Below, in pieces: positions 19,181 through 29,682 of a stretch of DNA of 64,000 bases. Numbering within the stretch: position 1 is the stretch's first letter; each line of letters opens with the position of its first letter. Origin of the DNA: Synechococcales cyanobacterium S06 (GTDB lineage Bacteria; Cyanobacteriota; Cyanobacteriia; Cyanobacteriales; JAABRE01); NCBI GenBank assembly GCA_011391125.1, contig JAABRE010000017.1, forward strand, positions 1-64,000, read 5' to 3'. Under the pieces are notes generated by a model. That model made no database searches, was not told the DNA's origin, and worked only from the letters and a program-made list of their open reading frames with translations. The translations under genes and the position numbers were made by a program.

Positions 19181-19912
19181 TTATAACTTACCAAAAAATT
19201 CCTCACCAATAATTAGTATGCCACTAAAAGTTACAAAACCAACCACTAAACGTCGAAATTGTTTTTCACTGATATATTGTAAAGCAATTTGACCTAAATA
19301 ATTACCGGGTAAAGCAGCAAATCCTAAAATTAAACCATATTTTAAATAGGAGAAATTTAAAGCACCAAAAATGGCATAAGTAACAATTTTTACCAGATGA
19401 ATAATTACCAAATGAGTGGATTTTGTGCCAATCATTTGCTCTTTTTTCAGACCATAATTCAAATATAAAGGATTTAATAAAGGACCGGTACTTCCCACAA
19501 TTCCAGATAGAAAAGCATAGATAAAACCAGCAGGTAAAAAATACCAAGCTTTGACATCAAAACTTTTTTGATCAGTTTTTCCATAACTAAAAGTCGAAGC
19601 AATTAATAAAATAGCAATGACAATTGTTAACCATTCTAATTTAATTTGGGTAAAAATAAAAGCCCCTAAAATTGCGCCAACAATTGCTCCCGGAGCATAC
19701 CATTTCGTTAAATTCCAGTCAATATTCCGCCAATATAACCAAATTCTTTGGGGATGACCTAATAACATTCCTAAAGTCACCACCGGAGGTACAGCACTTG
19801 GCCCTAAAAATAAACCAATCAGGGGGATTAAAATTAAAGGAGTGCCTCCCCCCGCCAACGTACTTAAAAACCAACTTGAAAGACTCCCCAAACTTAACCA
19901 AAAAATTATCAC
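19181..19912 (-). CDS. TSUP family (TauE/SafE) membrane carrier
   Basis: 243 aa and almost entirely hydrophobic, about eight helices, with duplicated motifs typical of the TSUP family: LSTLAGGGTPLILIPL near the N-terminus and LSGIVGSTGPLLNPLYL in the second half. Members export or import sulfite, sulfonates or other small organic anions; the substrate cannot be told. It lies 24 bases upstream of natD on the same strand and may be co-transcribed with it. Confidence 0.85.
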   Translation of the reverse strand: MIIFWLSLGSLSSWFLSTLAGGGTPLILIPLIGLFLGPSAVPPVVTLGMLLGHPQRIWLYWRNIDWNLTKWYAPGAIVGAILGAFIFTQIKLEWLTIVIAILLIASTFSYGKTDQKSFDVKAWYFLPAGFIYAFLSGIVGSTGPLLNPLYLNYGLKKEQMIGTKSTHLVIIHLVKIVTYAIFGALNFSYLKYGLILGFAALPGNYLGQIALQYISEKQFRRLVVGFVTFSGILIIGEEFFGKL

Positions 19913-20057
19913 TATTTTACCTTTTGTTTTAATTGTCTTAACTTATTCTTATTTATTTTAAGTATTTCTTAACCAAAAAAACAAGCTGATTAAGCTAATC
20001 TAATCAAAATAAGATAAATAAATCAAAAATACTAAGATTAACTTTCAAGCCAACTGC

Positions 20058-20063
20058 TATAAT
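20058..20063 (+). promoter_or_regulatory. gcvT -10 element
   Basis: A consensus TATAAT lies 26 bases before the gcvT ATG, so the leader would be only about 20 bases, with AGGA as ribosome site. No good -35 hexamer is present. I looked for a glycine riboswitch in this 176-base gap and saw none. Confidence 0.5.
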
Positions 20064-20089
20064 AAACAAAACATTATTTTTAGGAAAAC

Positions 20090-21199
20090 ATGGTTACAAA
20101 TTCTCTCTCTCGCACTCCCTTATTTGAATTAATTATTGCTAGTAAAGCGAGAATGACTGAATTTTCAGGTTGGGAAATGCCCGTACAATTTACTAACTTA
20201 AAAGAAGAACATTTTGCCGTGAGAAAAAATGCCGGTATTTTTGATATTTCCCACATGGGTAAGTTTAGTTTACAAGGGAAAAACTTGGTCACAGAATTAC
20301 AAAAGTTAGTCCCAACTGACTTGGCAAAAGTAAACTCAGGAGAGGCCATTTATACTGTTTTATTAAATGAGCAAGGAGGTATAATTGATGATATTATCTT
20401 TTATTATCAAGGAGAAACCGAAAACCAAGAACAGAAAGGCATTATTATCGTAAATGCAGCCACAAAAAACAAAGATAAAGATTGGTTTTTATCCCATTTA
20501 TCCGATAATATTACCTTTAAAGATAACACTGATGAACAAGTTTTAATTGCCATTCAAGGACCTTTAGCTATTAAGTATCTGCAACCTTTTATTACTGATG
20601 ATTTAACTAGCTTGAAAAACTTCGGTCATTTTACTACAACTATTTTTAATACCCCAGCTTTTATTGCTTGTACTGGTTACACCGGAGAAAGTGGTTTTGA
20701 GGTTATGGTGACACCAGAAACAGGACAAAAATTGTGGTCCTCTTTGCTTGATTCTGGGGTGATTCCCTGTGGTTTGGGAGCACGAGATACCCTCCGTTTG
20801 GAAGCTGCCATGTCCCTCTATGGTCAGGATATTGATGAAACAACCTCTCCCCTAGAAGCCAGTTTAAATTGGTTGGTTAATCTTGACACTAAAGGTGATT
20901 TTATCGGCCGAAATGTCTTAGAACAACAGAAAAGTAAGGGTTTGCCCCGCCGTTTAGTTGCTCTTGAAATGCAAGGTCGTCACATTGCACGCCATGATTA
21001 CCCCGTCATTTACCAAGGTGAAAAGGTGGGAATTGTTACCAGTGGGACATTATCTCCTACTTTGGAAAAACCCATTTGTTTGGCTTATGTGCCACAAAAT
21101 TTAAGCAAAATTGCCACGGAATTAGAGATAGAAATTAGGGGAAAAAATTACCCCGCAAAAGTAGTCAAAAAACCATTTTATCGCTCTTCTAATCGTTAA
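20090..21199 (+). CDS. gcvT: Aminomethyltransferase (glycine cleavage T protein)
   Basis: Tetrahydrofolate-dependent T protein, which takes the aminomethyl group from lipoyl-GcvH and releases ammonia and methylene-THF. In cyanobacteria this is part of photorespiratory glycine breakdown. 369 aa, with FSGWEMPVQF, FDISHMGKF, TGYTGESGFEV (folate site) and the folate-contacting ARDTLRLEAAMSLYG. The H protein gene lies separately at 29.7 kb; no P protein is in the window. Confidence 0.97.
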   Translation: MVTNSLSRTPLFELIIASKARMTEFSGWEMPVQFTNLKEEHFAVRKNAGIFDISHMGKFSLQGKNLVTELQKLVPTDLAKVNSGEAIYTVLLNEQGGIIDDIIFYYQGETENQEQKGIIIVNAATKNKDKDWFLSHLSDNITFKDNTDEQVLIAIQGPLAIKYLQPFITDDLTSLKNFGHFTTTIFNTPAFIACTGYTGESGFEVMVTPETGQKLWSSLLDSGVIPCGLGARDTLRLEAAMSLYGQDIDETTSPLEASLNWLVNLDTKGDFIGRNVLEQQKSKGLPRRLVALEMQGRHIARHDYPVIYQGEKVGIVTSGTLSPTLEKPICLAYVPQNLSKIATELEIEIRGKNYPAKVVKKPFYRSSNR

Positions 21200-21205
21200 T
21201 ATTTA

Positions 21206-21242
21206 TTACCTGTAAACTTTACTTGACAATTTTTACAGGTAA
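21206..21242. terminator. Bidirectional hairpin between gcvT and the 59-aa gene
   Basis: 11-base arms TTACCTGTAAA (21206-21216) and TTTACAGGTAA (21232-21242) lie just after the gcvT stop. The hairpin overlaps the last codons and stop of the convergent 59-aa gene, so it probably ends both transcripts. Confidence 0.6.
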
Positions 21243-21398
21243 TTCTTGTCCATATATACTATTACCATTTATTCCCTTAATATTAACATTTAATGTTTGT
21301 TCATTATAAGCATTAACTGGTAAGGGTTTAAACAAATTTAATAATAGTAAAATGGCGATTATTGTTAAGATTATCTTGGTATATAAGTCGGTTTTCAT
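21219..21398 (-). CDS. 59-aa single-pass membrane or exported protein
   Basis: A short frame on the minus strand, ATG 21398 to TAA 21219. It begins MKTDLYTKIILTIIAILLLL, with one hydrophobic helix (residues about 8-27), an Ala-containing boundary (PLPVNA) suggestive of signal cleavage, and ends in QELPVKIVK. The MKxDLYTKxxLTxIA start is, from memory, a recurring start of small cyanobacterial membrane proteins of unknown role. AAGAAGAG lies about 10-17 bases upstream. The reading frame, start context and convergent terminator support a real gene. Confidence 0.7.
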   Translation of the reverse strand: MKTDLYTKIILTIIAILLLLNLFKPLPVNAYNEQTLNVNIKGINGNSIYGQELPVKIVK

Positions 21399-21500
21399 GT
21401 TATTTTTTCTCTTCTTGTTCTCAATGACCAGAAAAACTGTGTAAGGGCTCCCCTTGCTCGGGAATAAAAATATTCCTTATTTCAAGCTACCATCTGTTGT

Positions 21501-21528
21501 GTAGGGGTTAACGGCCGTTAACCCCTAC
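21501..21528. repeat. 28-base perfect palindrome followed by TAACTGA heptamers
   Basis: Arm GTAGGGGTTAACGG, fully self-complementary, followed by CTGTTAACTGTTAACTGATAACTG. The copy at 43921-43940 has paired substitutions that keep it palindromic. The rest of the 440-base gap up to the cyclo-ligase gene is AT-rich with no recognisable gene. A weak 9-base inverted pair CTAATTGTC/ACAATTAG occurs near 21672-21700. Confidence 0.75.
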
Positions 21529-21838
21529 TGTTAACTGTTAACTGATAACTGATAACTGAAATGACAATTTTACTTGATTACCACTTAAGATTTCGCAGTC
21601 AATGATAAGGTTTATTTATCTTAAAACTGTTATTAATAAAATATTTGTATCTAATCTCTCACAAAAACTCCCTAATTGTCAGGAAACCTTAACAATTAGG
21701 CGAAAATCGTGAAATGCCGAGAAAACCTATGAGAATTATTGTCAATAAGGGAATGTGCTTGCGTTATTTCAGGCTTTGTGATATAATTTCTAGCATAATT
21801 ACGGGATCGTTTGGACAATTTTCAAAAAAGCATCAAAA

Positions 21839-22462
21839 ATGAGAAATAAGGAAGGTATTGTTAACACAGATTTTTTACATCAAAATAAAAGTGAATTAAG
21901 ACAGGAACTATTAAGAAAAAGGTGTTCAATTTCCCTGGAAAATTGGCAAGCAAAAAGTGAAGAAATCACTCAGAATTTAGAGTCATTTAACTTATTTAGG
22001 AAAGCTCAGACAATTTGTAGCTATTTTAGTTTTCGTGGTGAACCAGATTTAAGCAGATTAAGTAACCATAATTTAACTAAAAAATGGGCATTTCCTCGGT
22101 GTGAAAATAAAGATTTAATTTGGCATTCTTGGACACCTAAAGATGAGCTTAAAAAAGGAAAATATGGCATAAAAGAACCCGATTTTAACTTACCTCAAAT
22201 AACGGGCCAAGAAATAGATTTAATCCTTGTTCCTGCGTTAGCTTGTGATTATTCTGGTTATCGTTTAGGCTATGGCGCGGGCTATTATGATATAATGTTC
22301 AGCAAAAAAGACTGGCAAAATATACCGACAATTGGGATCATTTTTGAGTCTTTTTATTTAGCTCAATTACCTTCAGATTCTTGGGATCGAAAATTGGATT
22401 ATATTTGTACAGAAAAAGGTATTTATACTATTAATCAAGCTCAAACCAGTATTAATACTTAG
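21839..22462 (+). CDS. 5-formyltetrahydrofolate cyclo-ligase
   Basis: Converts 5-formyl-THF to 5,10-methenyl-THF with ATP, recycling a by-product of serine hydroxymethyltransferase. 207 aa. The N-terminal basic region KSELRQELLRKR is the ATP/phosphate contact. The family signature near the C-terminus is present as DLILVPALACDYSGYRLGYGAGYYD. The start is uncertain: the first ATG has no clear ribosome site, and family proteins often begin about 12 residues later. The folate link with gcvT/gcvH in the same window may be coincidental. Confidence 0.92.
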   Translation: MRNKEGIVNTDFLHQNKSELRQELLRKRCSISLENWQAKSEEITQNLESFNLFRKAQTICSYFSFRGEPDLSRLSNHNLTKKWAFPRCENKDLIWHSWTPKDELKKGKYGIKEPDFNLPQITGQEIDLILVPALACDYSGYRLGYGAGYYDIMFSKKDWQNIPTIGIIFESFYLAQLPSDSWDRKLDYICTEKGIYTINQAQTSINT

Positions 22463-22565
22463 ATAGTTTTCTTAAACTTAAATTTTTGTTAAAAAATAGT
22501 AGATGAATTAATTATTTATGTTATCTTTTGAGAATTAGATAAAATGTAAAAAAAGGACATAAATT

Positions 22566-22886
22566 ATGAAACATTATCACGAAGATTGGATTCAAGAATG
22601 GTGTGAAGATAATGGTTGGACTGACTTATTTGTCGAGAGATATAATAATTATTGGGCTTTTCCTCCTGGTGCAGTTATGCCCGAGCCAATACCGCAAAAA
22701 ATCTTAAGATTAATTAAAGCAGAAAAAGGTTTTACGAAAGAAGAAAGCAACTGGTTATTAATAATAGTAATAGTCGCAATAATATCTGGTATTTTAACTT
22801 ATTTATGGCAATGTCCTTTACCCATAGTATTTTCTTTTGCTTTGAGTGCTGTAACTGTAGCTAGAATGGAAGTCGAAGACAATTAA
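22566..22886 (+). CDS. Conserved-looking membrane protein, unknown function
   Basis: 106 aa. A soluble, aromatic- and acid-rich N-terminal half (HEDWIQEWCEDNGWTDLFVE, YWAFPPGAVMPEPIP) is followed by two hydrophobic segments (about residues 63-80 and 83-98) and an acidic tail. The Trp/Tyr-rich start looks like that of several cyanobacterial small proteins, but I recognise no named family. AAAGGACAT lies 6-10 bases before the ATG. The next gene follows after 61 bases of CCATTAT heptamers. Confidence 0.7.
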   Translation: MKHYHEDWIQEWCEDNGWTDLFVERYNNYWAFPPGAVMPEPIPQKILRLIKAEKGFTKEESNWLLIIVIVAIISGILTYLWQCPLPIVFSFALSAVTVARMEVEDN

Positions 22887-22947
22887 CAATTGACAATTGT
22901 CAAATAACAATTAATAATTATCCATTATCCATTATCCATTAATAATT

Positions 22948-23373
22948 ATGTTTAGTTTCAATAATCAGTTACAAGATAGTCAAGAAAACCCAAGTCGATT
23001 TAAGTTAGATTCTTTTGTTAAAAATAACGAACAAGAATTAGCCGCTTTATTTTGGGGTTTATTATTAGAATGGCAAGATAGAAATGATACTCTCGGTATC
23101 GACTTAAAACCCACTCCCCATTTTGTCGCTTGTCCTCGGGAGGCGATCGAAAAATTAAATGAAAATGTCGATCGCAAATTACAAGAAGTTTTAGGAATTA
23201 TCGACGGTAATAAAAATGAGGTGGAAGTGGTAATTCTTGTTATCGGAGATGGTCAAGTAAAATTAATTAATTTTAAACCACAAAATCCTCCACCAAAATG
23301 TTGGGAAGATTCGGGAGAAAATGTGGATAATTTAATTACTTTATTGGAACAACGTTTAGGTGAAATTTTCTAA
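22948..23373 (+). CDS. Hypothetical cytoplasmic protein
   Basis: 141 aa, acidic and soluble, without membrane segments. Notable parts are NNEQELAALFWGLLLEWQDR (amphipathic helix), the Pro/His-containing TPHFVACPRE, a beta-rich VEVVILVIGDGQVKLINF and an Asp/Glu-rich C-terminal helix. It looks like a conserved cyanobacterial protein of unknown role. It may be co-transcribed with the preceding 106-aa membrane protein gene. Confidence 0.65.
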   Translation: MFSFNNQLQDSQENPSRFKLDSFVKNNEQELAALFWGLLLEWQDRNDTLGIDLKPTPHFVACPREAIEKLNENVDRKLQEVLGIIDGNKNEVEVVILVIGDGQVKLINFKPQNPPPKCWEDSGENVDNLITLLEQRLGEIF

Positions 23374-23409
23374 AATTGCTAGTGATAATTATGTAATTAT
23401 CACTACTTG

Positions 23410-24609
23410 TTAATTACCGAATTTTTCCACACAACGAACAAAGATTTCTACCCCCATACTTAAGACCGATTCATCAAAATTAAAACGGGGATGATGGTGA
23501 GGAAAATCCAATTTTTTCTCCTTATTTGCTGAACCTAAAAAGAAATAACACCCCGGTATTTCCTGTAAGAAAAATGACATATCTTCTCCTCCCATGGTCT
23601 GACATTCCGGTACAATCCCCAAGGGAGTTTCCACCACCTCTAAAGCAACAGATTTAACCAATTCAGCCATGACAAAATCATTAATTACCGGGGGATATAA
23701 ATGGGTATATTCTAATTCAAATTTAGCTCCGTGACTCTGACAAATCCCGCCAATAATTTCCCGCATTCTGGTTGGGAAATAATCCCGCAAATTTGGATTA
23801 AAATAACGTACAGTGCCCCTCATTTTGGCAGTATCAGCAATAATATTTAAGCCACTTCCAGCGTGCAATTCTCCCACCGTCAAAACGGCAGATTCTAAAG
23901 GGTCAATATTGCGACTAATAATAGTTTGTAAAGTGTTCACAATTTGCGCACTAACTAACACTGAATCAATGGTTTGTTGGGGTATCGCACCATGGCCACC
24001 TTTACCAAAAATTGTACAGTTGAAAGTTTCAACCGCTGCCATTAACGGACCACTTCTAACTCCCACAGTTCCCACCGGCAGGTTATTCCACAGATGTAGA
24101 CCAATAATTGCTTCAACCTTGGGGTTTTCTAAAACTCCCGCTGCAATCATCGGTTTTGCACCTCCGGGACCTTCCTCCGCCGGTTGAAAAATGATTTTTA
24201 CAGTACCTTTAAATTCCCCTCGGTGTTGCGATAAATAATAAGCTGTACCAAGGGCAATGGCGGTATGGCCATCGTGCCCACAAGCGTGCATAATACCATG
24301 GTTACAAGAGCGATAGGATACCTCGTTTTCCTCTTGGATAGGTAAAGCGTCCATATCGCATCTAATCCCTAAAACAGGACCAGAAATCGGGCTATTGATG
24401 GTTGCAACTATACCAGTTTGGGCAATATTGGCTTCATAGTCGATACCCCATTGTTGCAATTTTGAAACGATAAATTCCGCCGTTTGCAACTCTTTGAAGG
24501 CTAATTCGGGATGTTTATGTAGTTGTCTTCGCCAAGCAACTAATTCACTTTGTAACTCAAGAATAGATGAACGAATTTTATTTTTTTCTTTGGTTATTGC
24601 TGTTATCAT
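23410..24609 (-). CDS. M20D amidohydrolase (N-acyl amino acid / IAA-amide type)
   Basis: 399-aa metallopeptidase-fold enzyme that hydrolyses N-acyl amino acids or related amides. Metal-site motifs are HACGHDGH, the catalytic/bridging pair in FQPAEEGPGGAKPM, GLHLWN and, near the C-terminus, GGEDMSFF. The dimerisation domain lies in the middle (about residues 190-300). Family members include hippurate hydrolase and plant IAA-amino acid hydrolases; the physiological substrate is not deducible. It converges with the 141-aa gene. Confidence 0.92.
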   Translation of the reverse strand: MITAITKEKNKIRSSILELQSELVAWRRQLHKHPELAFKELQTAEFIVSKLQQWGIDYEANIAQTGIVATINSPISGPVLGIRCDMDALPIQEENEVSYRSCNHGIMHACGHDGHTAIALGTAYYLSQHRGEFKGTVKIIFQPAEEGPGGAKPMIAAGVLENPKVEAIIGLHLWNNLPVGTVGVRSGPLMAAVETFNCTIFGKGGHGAIPQQTIDSVLVSAQIVNTLQTIISRNIDPLESAVLTVGELHAGSGLNIIADTAKMRGTVRYFNPNLRDYFPTRMREIIGGICQSHGAKFELEYTHLYPPVINDFVMAELVKSVALEVVETPLGIVPECQTMGGEDMSFFLQEIPGCYFFLGSANKEKKLDFPHHHPRFNFDESVLSMGVEIFVRCVEKFGN

Positions 24610-24747
24610 TATTTTAAATATTCTTAATTTTTATCTTTTGTAAACTAGCATATTTTCTGCTAAATGTCAAGGTGTTTTTCTCTCACGCAAAGACGCAAAG
24701 GCGCAAAGAAAGACACTTTTTATTATTTTCTTTGGTTAGATGTTTTT

Positions 24748-25983
24748 ATGTTTAAAAATTTGTTCGATTTTCCGCAGTTAAATTCTAAAATTTGGCTTCT
24801 TGCTTTCGGACGTTTATTGTCTCAAGTTGGTACGGGGTTTACTCTTTTTTACGCACCAATTTTTTTCGTTAATGAGGTTGGTTTGTCTGCTACTTCGGTG
24901 GGAATTGCTTTAGGTAGTGCTTCTATTTCCGGTGTTTTAGGAAGATTTTTGGCGGGTAGTTTGGCGGATTCTCCTGTTTGGGGTAGGAAAAAAACTTTGT
25001 TAATTTCGGCGGCCGTTTCAGCTCTTGCTGATGTTTTTTTGGCTTTAACTTTTGATTTTCCTACTCTTGTTTTCGGTAATCTTTTGATGGGGTTTGGTAT
25101 TGGTTTATATTGGCCTGCTACTGAGGCTATGGTGGCGGATTTGACTACGGATTCTCAACGTAATGAAGCTTTTGCGATCTGTCGTCTTTCTGATAGTTTA
25201 GGTTTAGGTATTGGAGTTGTTTTAGGCGGTATTTTAATCGCTACTTCTACTAATTATCGTCTCCTCTTTGCTATTGATGGTATTTCTTTTATCGCTTTTT
25301 TTGCTGTTATTTATTTCTTTATTGTTGAAACTTTTACCTCTGTAATTTCTCCCCATACTTCTGCTCAAGGTTGGTTGATTGCTTTTCAAGATAAACGTTT
25401 GATGGTTTATGTTTTAGCTAATATTCTTTTTACTACTTATATTGCTCAAATTCAAAGCACTCTCCCTCTCTATTTTAAGAATTTTGTCTCTAATAATGGC
25501 TTTTCACCTACTATTATTAGTGCCCTTTTTACCTATCATATTATTTTAGCTACTTTGTTGCAATTACCGATCGCCCGTTGGCTGAATTCTTTTAGTCGAA
25601 TTAATGCTTTAAAGTTCTCTTTATTGTCTTGGGGTATTGGTTTTATTTTTGTTTTTATGACTGGTTTTTTACAATTTTATCCTTTAGTTTGGGCTATAAT
25701 TGCTTTAGGAATTTTGGCGATCGCTACTATTTCTTATACCCCTTCTGCTTCTTCTTTGGTAGTAGAAATAGCTCCGGTTTCTTTAAGGGGAATTTATATT
25801 GCTATTAACTCCCAATGTTGGGCGATCGGTTATTTAATTGGTCCTCCTTTAGGAGGTTGGGCGTTAGACCAATCAGGAGAATTTGCCCATAATTTTTGGC
25901 TATTTTGTACTTTAAGTATTGGGATAGGAATATTTATTTTAAGTTATCTTCAAAGATTATTAAATATTTCAACCAATAATTAA
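24748..25983 (+). CDS. MFS transporter
   Basis: 411 aa and about 12 membrane helices. The loop 2-3 MFS signature is present as GRFLAGSLADSPVWGRKK, and a second-half equivalent is visible near SLRGIYIAINSQ. The start at 24748 (MFKNLFDF) is chosen. An upstream in-frame start at 24664 would add residues encoded by the intergenic repeat CGCAAAGACGCAAAGGCGCAAAG-like, a well-known non-coding cyanobacterial sequence. The family is probably drug/sugar efflux-like; substrate unknown. Confidence 0.88.
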   Translation: MFKNLFDFPQLNSKIWLLAFGRLLSQVGTGFTLFYAPIFFVNEVGLSATSVGIALGSASISGVLGRFLAGSLADSPVWGRKKTLLISAAVSALADVFLALTFDFPTLVFGNLLMGFGIGLYWPATEAMVADLTTDSQRNEAFAICRLSDSLGLGIGVVLGGILIATSTNYRLLFAIDGISFIAFFAVIYFFIVETFTSVISPHTSAQGWLIAFQDKRLMVYVLANILFTTYIAQIQSTLPLYFKNFVSNNGFSPTIISALFTYHIILATLLQLPIARWLNSFSRINALKFSLLSWGIGFIFVFMTGFLQFYPLVWAIIALGILAIATISYTPSASSLVVEIAPVSLRGIYIAINSQCWAIGYLIGPPLGGWALDQSGEFAHNFWLFCTLSIGIGIFILSYLQRLLNISTNN

Positions 25984-26215
25984 TTAGAAAATATAATAAT
26001 TCAATCATACTCGGTAAAGATGAGCAAAAATACTCATTAAATGTCTTTTATTATACCAAATTCTTTACTTAGGTATGTTACCTAGTAAGAATACGGACAA
26101 GTATTTACTGATAACAAGTTCAGCATAATTGCTGTTTTTTTTCTGGAAATTATTGTCTAATATCTAATTATCTAAAGAAAATAATTAAAAATAAACGAGG
26201 AAGGAAGTATATATT

Positions 26216-27337
26216 ATGGTAGCACTATTAGAACCGACAACTTTATTAGAAGATTTTCAATTATTAGCCGAGCAAAAATCCACGGGTGAACTTATTTTAA
26301 GTAACCAAAATTTAGTCTGTAATTTCCATTTTATTAATGGTAGATTGATGTATGTGGCTGATAACTTACATCCGATTAGAAGACTGAAAAGAGCTTTAGG
26401 AGACCATGATTTTGTCGGTTTTTTATCCTTAAAAGAGGAACAGGAAAATAAAGTTTGGCAATCTGAATTACTCTATCAAGCTATTAGCAAAAAGCAATTA
26501 CATCTCACCGATGTTAAACAAATAATTACCAAGGTAGCCACCGAATGTATCATGGAATTAGGCAGTTATGCAAACTTACAGAAAAAATGGCAACCCCAAG
26601 TTAAATCAGAATTAAGTTTTTTCCAACTTTTGGCTTTATCTCCCCCTGAAATAGTAGCTAATCTTAGCCCTGTGATACAATCTCAAGAAAAAGGCGAAAC
26701 TGATAATCTATCTCAGATTAACCCTAGTTTAGTTCCCGTTTTAAAACAAGGAATCAAGGAAAAAAATGTTACCGTTTTCTCAGAATATCTTAATGGCAAA
26801 TATACCATTTGGGACGTCAGCAAAAAACTAAATAAATCGGTAACTCAAATGATCAAGTTACTCAGTCATTTAGCGACTAAAAAAATCATTGAATTGAAAC
26901 AAGTTAATGACTTAAATATTACTGATTTAACAGGAACAATCCTTAACAATATACCTAGTAAAAAAACTGAGAAAAAAACTCTCATCGCTGTTATTGATGC
27001 TAATGAATTAATCGGTCATAAATACCAACAAATCTTAGGAGATCATGGTTATAAAATTCTTAATATTAATGAACCAATGCGCGGTTTTGGCCAACTTGTT
27101 GACAGCAAACCCGATGTAATTTTCATTGATTTATCTTTACAAAATGTGGATGGTTATAGTGTATGCAGATTCCTTCGCCAAAGCGAGGTTTTTGCAACCA
27201 CACCAATAGTTATTCTCACTGAAAATGATAGTCAAATTAATTTAGTACGGGGTAAAATTTTTGGTGCAACGGATTTTCTAGTAAAATCCCAAGCAGAAAA
27301 CAAACTCTTAAATCTAGTTAGCCAATATTCTAAATAA
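26216..27337 (+). CDS. PatA-like response regulator (DUF4388 + receiver)
   Basis: 373 aa with an N-terminal PatA-type DUF4388 domain (LEDFQLLAEQKSTGELILS, FHFINGRLMYVAD; residues 10-115), a helical middle (about 120-240) and a C-terminal receiver domain with phospho-acceptor Asp in VIFIDLSLQNVDGYS, Thr in IVILTEND and Lys in FLVKSQ. Relatives (PatA, PixG, TaxP1/PilG-like) act in heterocyst patterning, phototaxis and type IV pilus control. No pix/pil/che genes adjoin it, so it is an orphan. GGAAGGAAG precedes the ATG. Confidence 0.9.
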   Translation: MVALLEPTTLLEDFQLLAEQKSTGELILSNQNLVCNFHFINGRLMYVADNLHPIRRLKRALGDHDFVGFLSLKEEQENKVWQSELLYQAISKKQLHLTDVKQIITKVATECIMELGSYANLQKKWQPQVKSELSFFQLLALSPPEIVANLSPVIQSQEKGETDNLSQINPSLVPVLKQGIKEKNVTVFSEYLNGKYTIWDVSKKLNKSVTQMIKLLSHLATKKIIELKQVNDLNITDLTGTILNNIPSKKTEKKTLIAVIDANELIGHKYQQILGDHGYKILNINEPMRGFGQLVDSKPDVIFIDLSLQNVDGYSVCRFLRQSEVFATTPIVILTENDSQINLVRGKIFGATDFLVKSQAENKLLNLVSQYSK

Positions 27338-27416
27338 TTGATAATTAATAACTATCAACTATCAACTATCAACTGTCAACTCTCAACTGTCCCCGGTCAA
27401 CTGTCAACTTAAATAA

Positions 27417-27445
27417 TTGTCAATTGTTAATTGCCTTGTTACAAT
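27417..27445 (+). promoter_or_regulatory. ahcY promoter
   Basis: TTGTCA (27417-27422), a 17-base spacer and TACAAT (27440-27445), ending 28 bases before the ahcY ATG. The -35 lies at the edge of a run of TCAACTG-type heptamers, so the repeat tract abuts a working promoter. Confidence 0.6.
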
Positions 27446-27455
27446 AGCGGAGTAA

Positions 27456-28751
<1,296 letters not shown>

Positions 28752-28861
28752 TTTTTTAGGTAATAGGTAATAAGTAATAGGTAATAGGTGATTATTATTT
28801 GTTATCTATTACCGATTATTTTTTTGTTTATTTATTTATTAATTGGGAGCTAATTTATTTA

Positions 28862-29461
28862 ATGGTTGAATGGATTACGACTACGATGGAATCCCTTGGT
28901 TACTTAGGAGTGGGGTTATTAATGTTCTTAGAAAATCTCTTTCCTCCCATACCTTCGGAGTTAATTATGCCCTTAGCTGGATTTACCGTTGTTAAAGGAA
29001 AAATGGCCTTTATTCCTGTGGTTTTAGCTGGAATATTTGGCACAGTATTAGGAGCTTTTCCCTGGTATTATTTGGGTAGAATTTTCAGCGAAGAACGTTT
29101 AGAACACTTAGCCGATCAATATGGTAAATTTATTTCTGTATCTTCTAAAGATATTCAAAAAGTGAATAATTGGTTTAATAAACATGGTACAAAAGCGGTG
29201 TTTTTTGGCCGTTTAGTACCAGGAATTCGGACCTTGATTTCTTTACCTGCGGGCATGAATAAGATGTCGTTACCAGCTTTTGTCATTTATTCGACTTTAG
29301 GGACAACGTTATGGGTTTTATTCTTGACAACGGCCGGTTATATGTTAGGAGATCAATATGAATTAGTGGAAAAATATTTAGCTCCTGTGTCTAAAATTGC
29401 GCTTTTAAGTATTATAATTTGGTTAATAATTTGGTGGACAAGAAAACAGATGAGTCGTTAA
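28862..29461 (+). CDS. DedA family membrane protein
   Basis: 199 aa from the ATG at 28862; GGGAG lies 14 bases upstream. An in-frame start 63 bases earlier would add a poorly matching hydrophobic stretch. Family signatures: FLENLFPPIPSELIMPLAGF, GAFPWYYLGR and FFGRLVPGIRTLISLPAGMN. Three to five hydrophobic segments. DedA proteins are thought to be proton-coupled lipid or undecaprenyl-phosphate flippases. Confidence 0.9.
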   Translation: MVEWITTTMESLGYLGVGLLMFLENLFPPIPSELIMPLAGFTVVKGKMAFIPVVLAGIFGTVLGAFPWYYLGRIFSEERLEHLADQYGKFISVSSKDIQKVNNWFNKHGTKAVFFGRLVPGIRTLISLPAGMNKMSLPAFVIYSTLGTTLWVLFLTTAGYMLGDQYELVEKYLAPVSKIALLSIIIWLIIWWTRKQMSR

Positions 29462-29512
29462 TTTTATTAATAATTTAAAAAAATTTTTAGCTCTCATAAA
29501 TCTAAGTATTTT

Positions 29513-29542
29513 TTGACAAAGAAAAGTAAGTTGAAGTAAAAT
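29513..29542 (+). promoter_or_regulatory. gcvH promoter
   Basis: TTGACA (29513-29518), an 18-base spacer and TAAAAT (29537-29542). The leader would be about 135 bases and contains ATTGATA/GGATAAT heptamers. No glycine riboswitch core is recognisable in it. GAGGAT lies 9-14 bases before the ATG. Confidence 0.55.
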
Positions 29543-29682
29543 AACCTTCGCTTTAAATTCTGGTTACTCAAAGGTAAGGATTTGTTAAAAAGTAAGTAAT
29601 TGATAATTGATAATTGATAACGGATAATGGATAATTAATAAGGAATTGTTAATGGTCAAAATTATTTATTGAGGATGAAATT

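Noticed and set aside
19913-20089. Glycine riboswitch before gcvT (and in the gcvH leader)
   Set aside because: The conserved riboswitch core could not be found; the gcvT leader is only about 20 bases by the -10 position.
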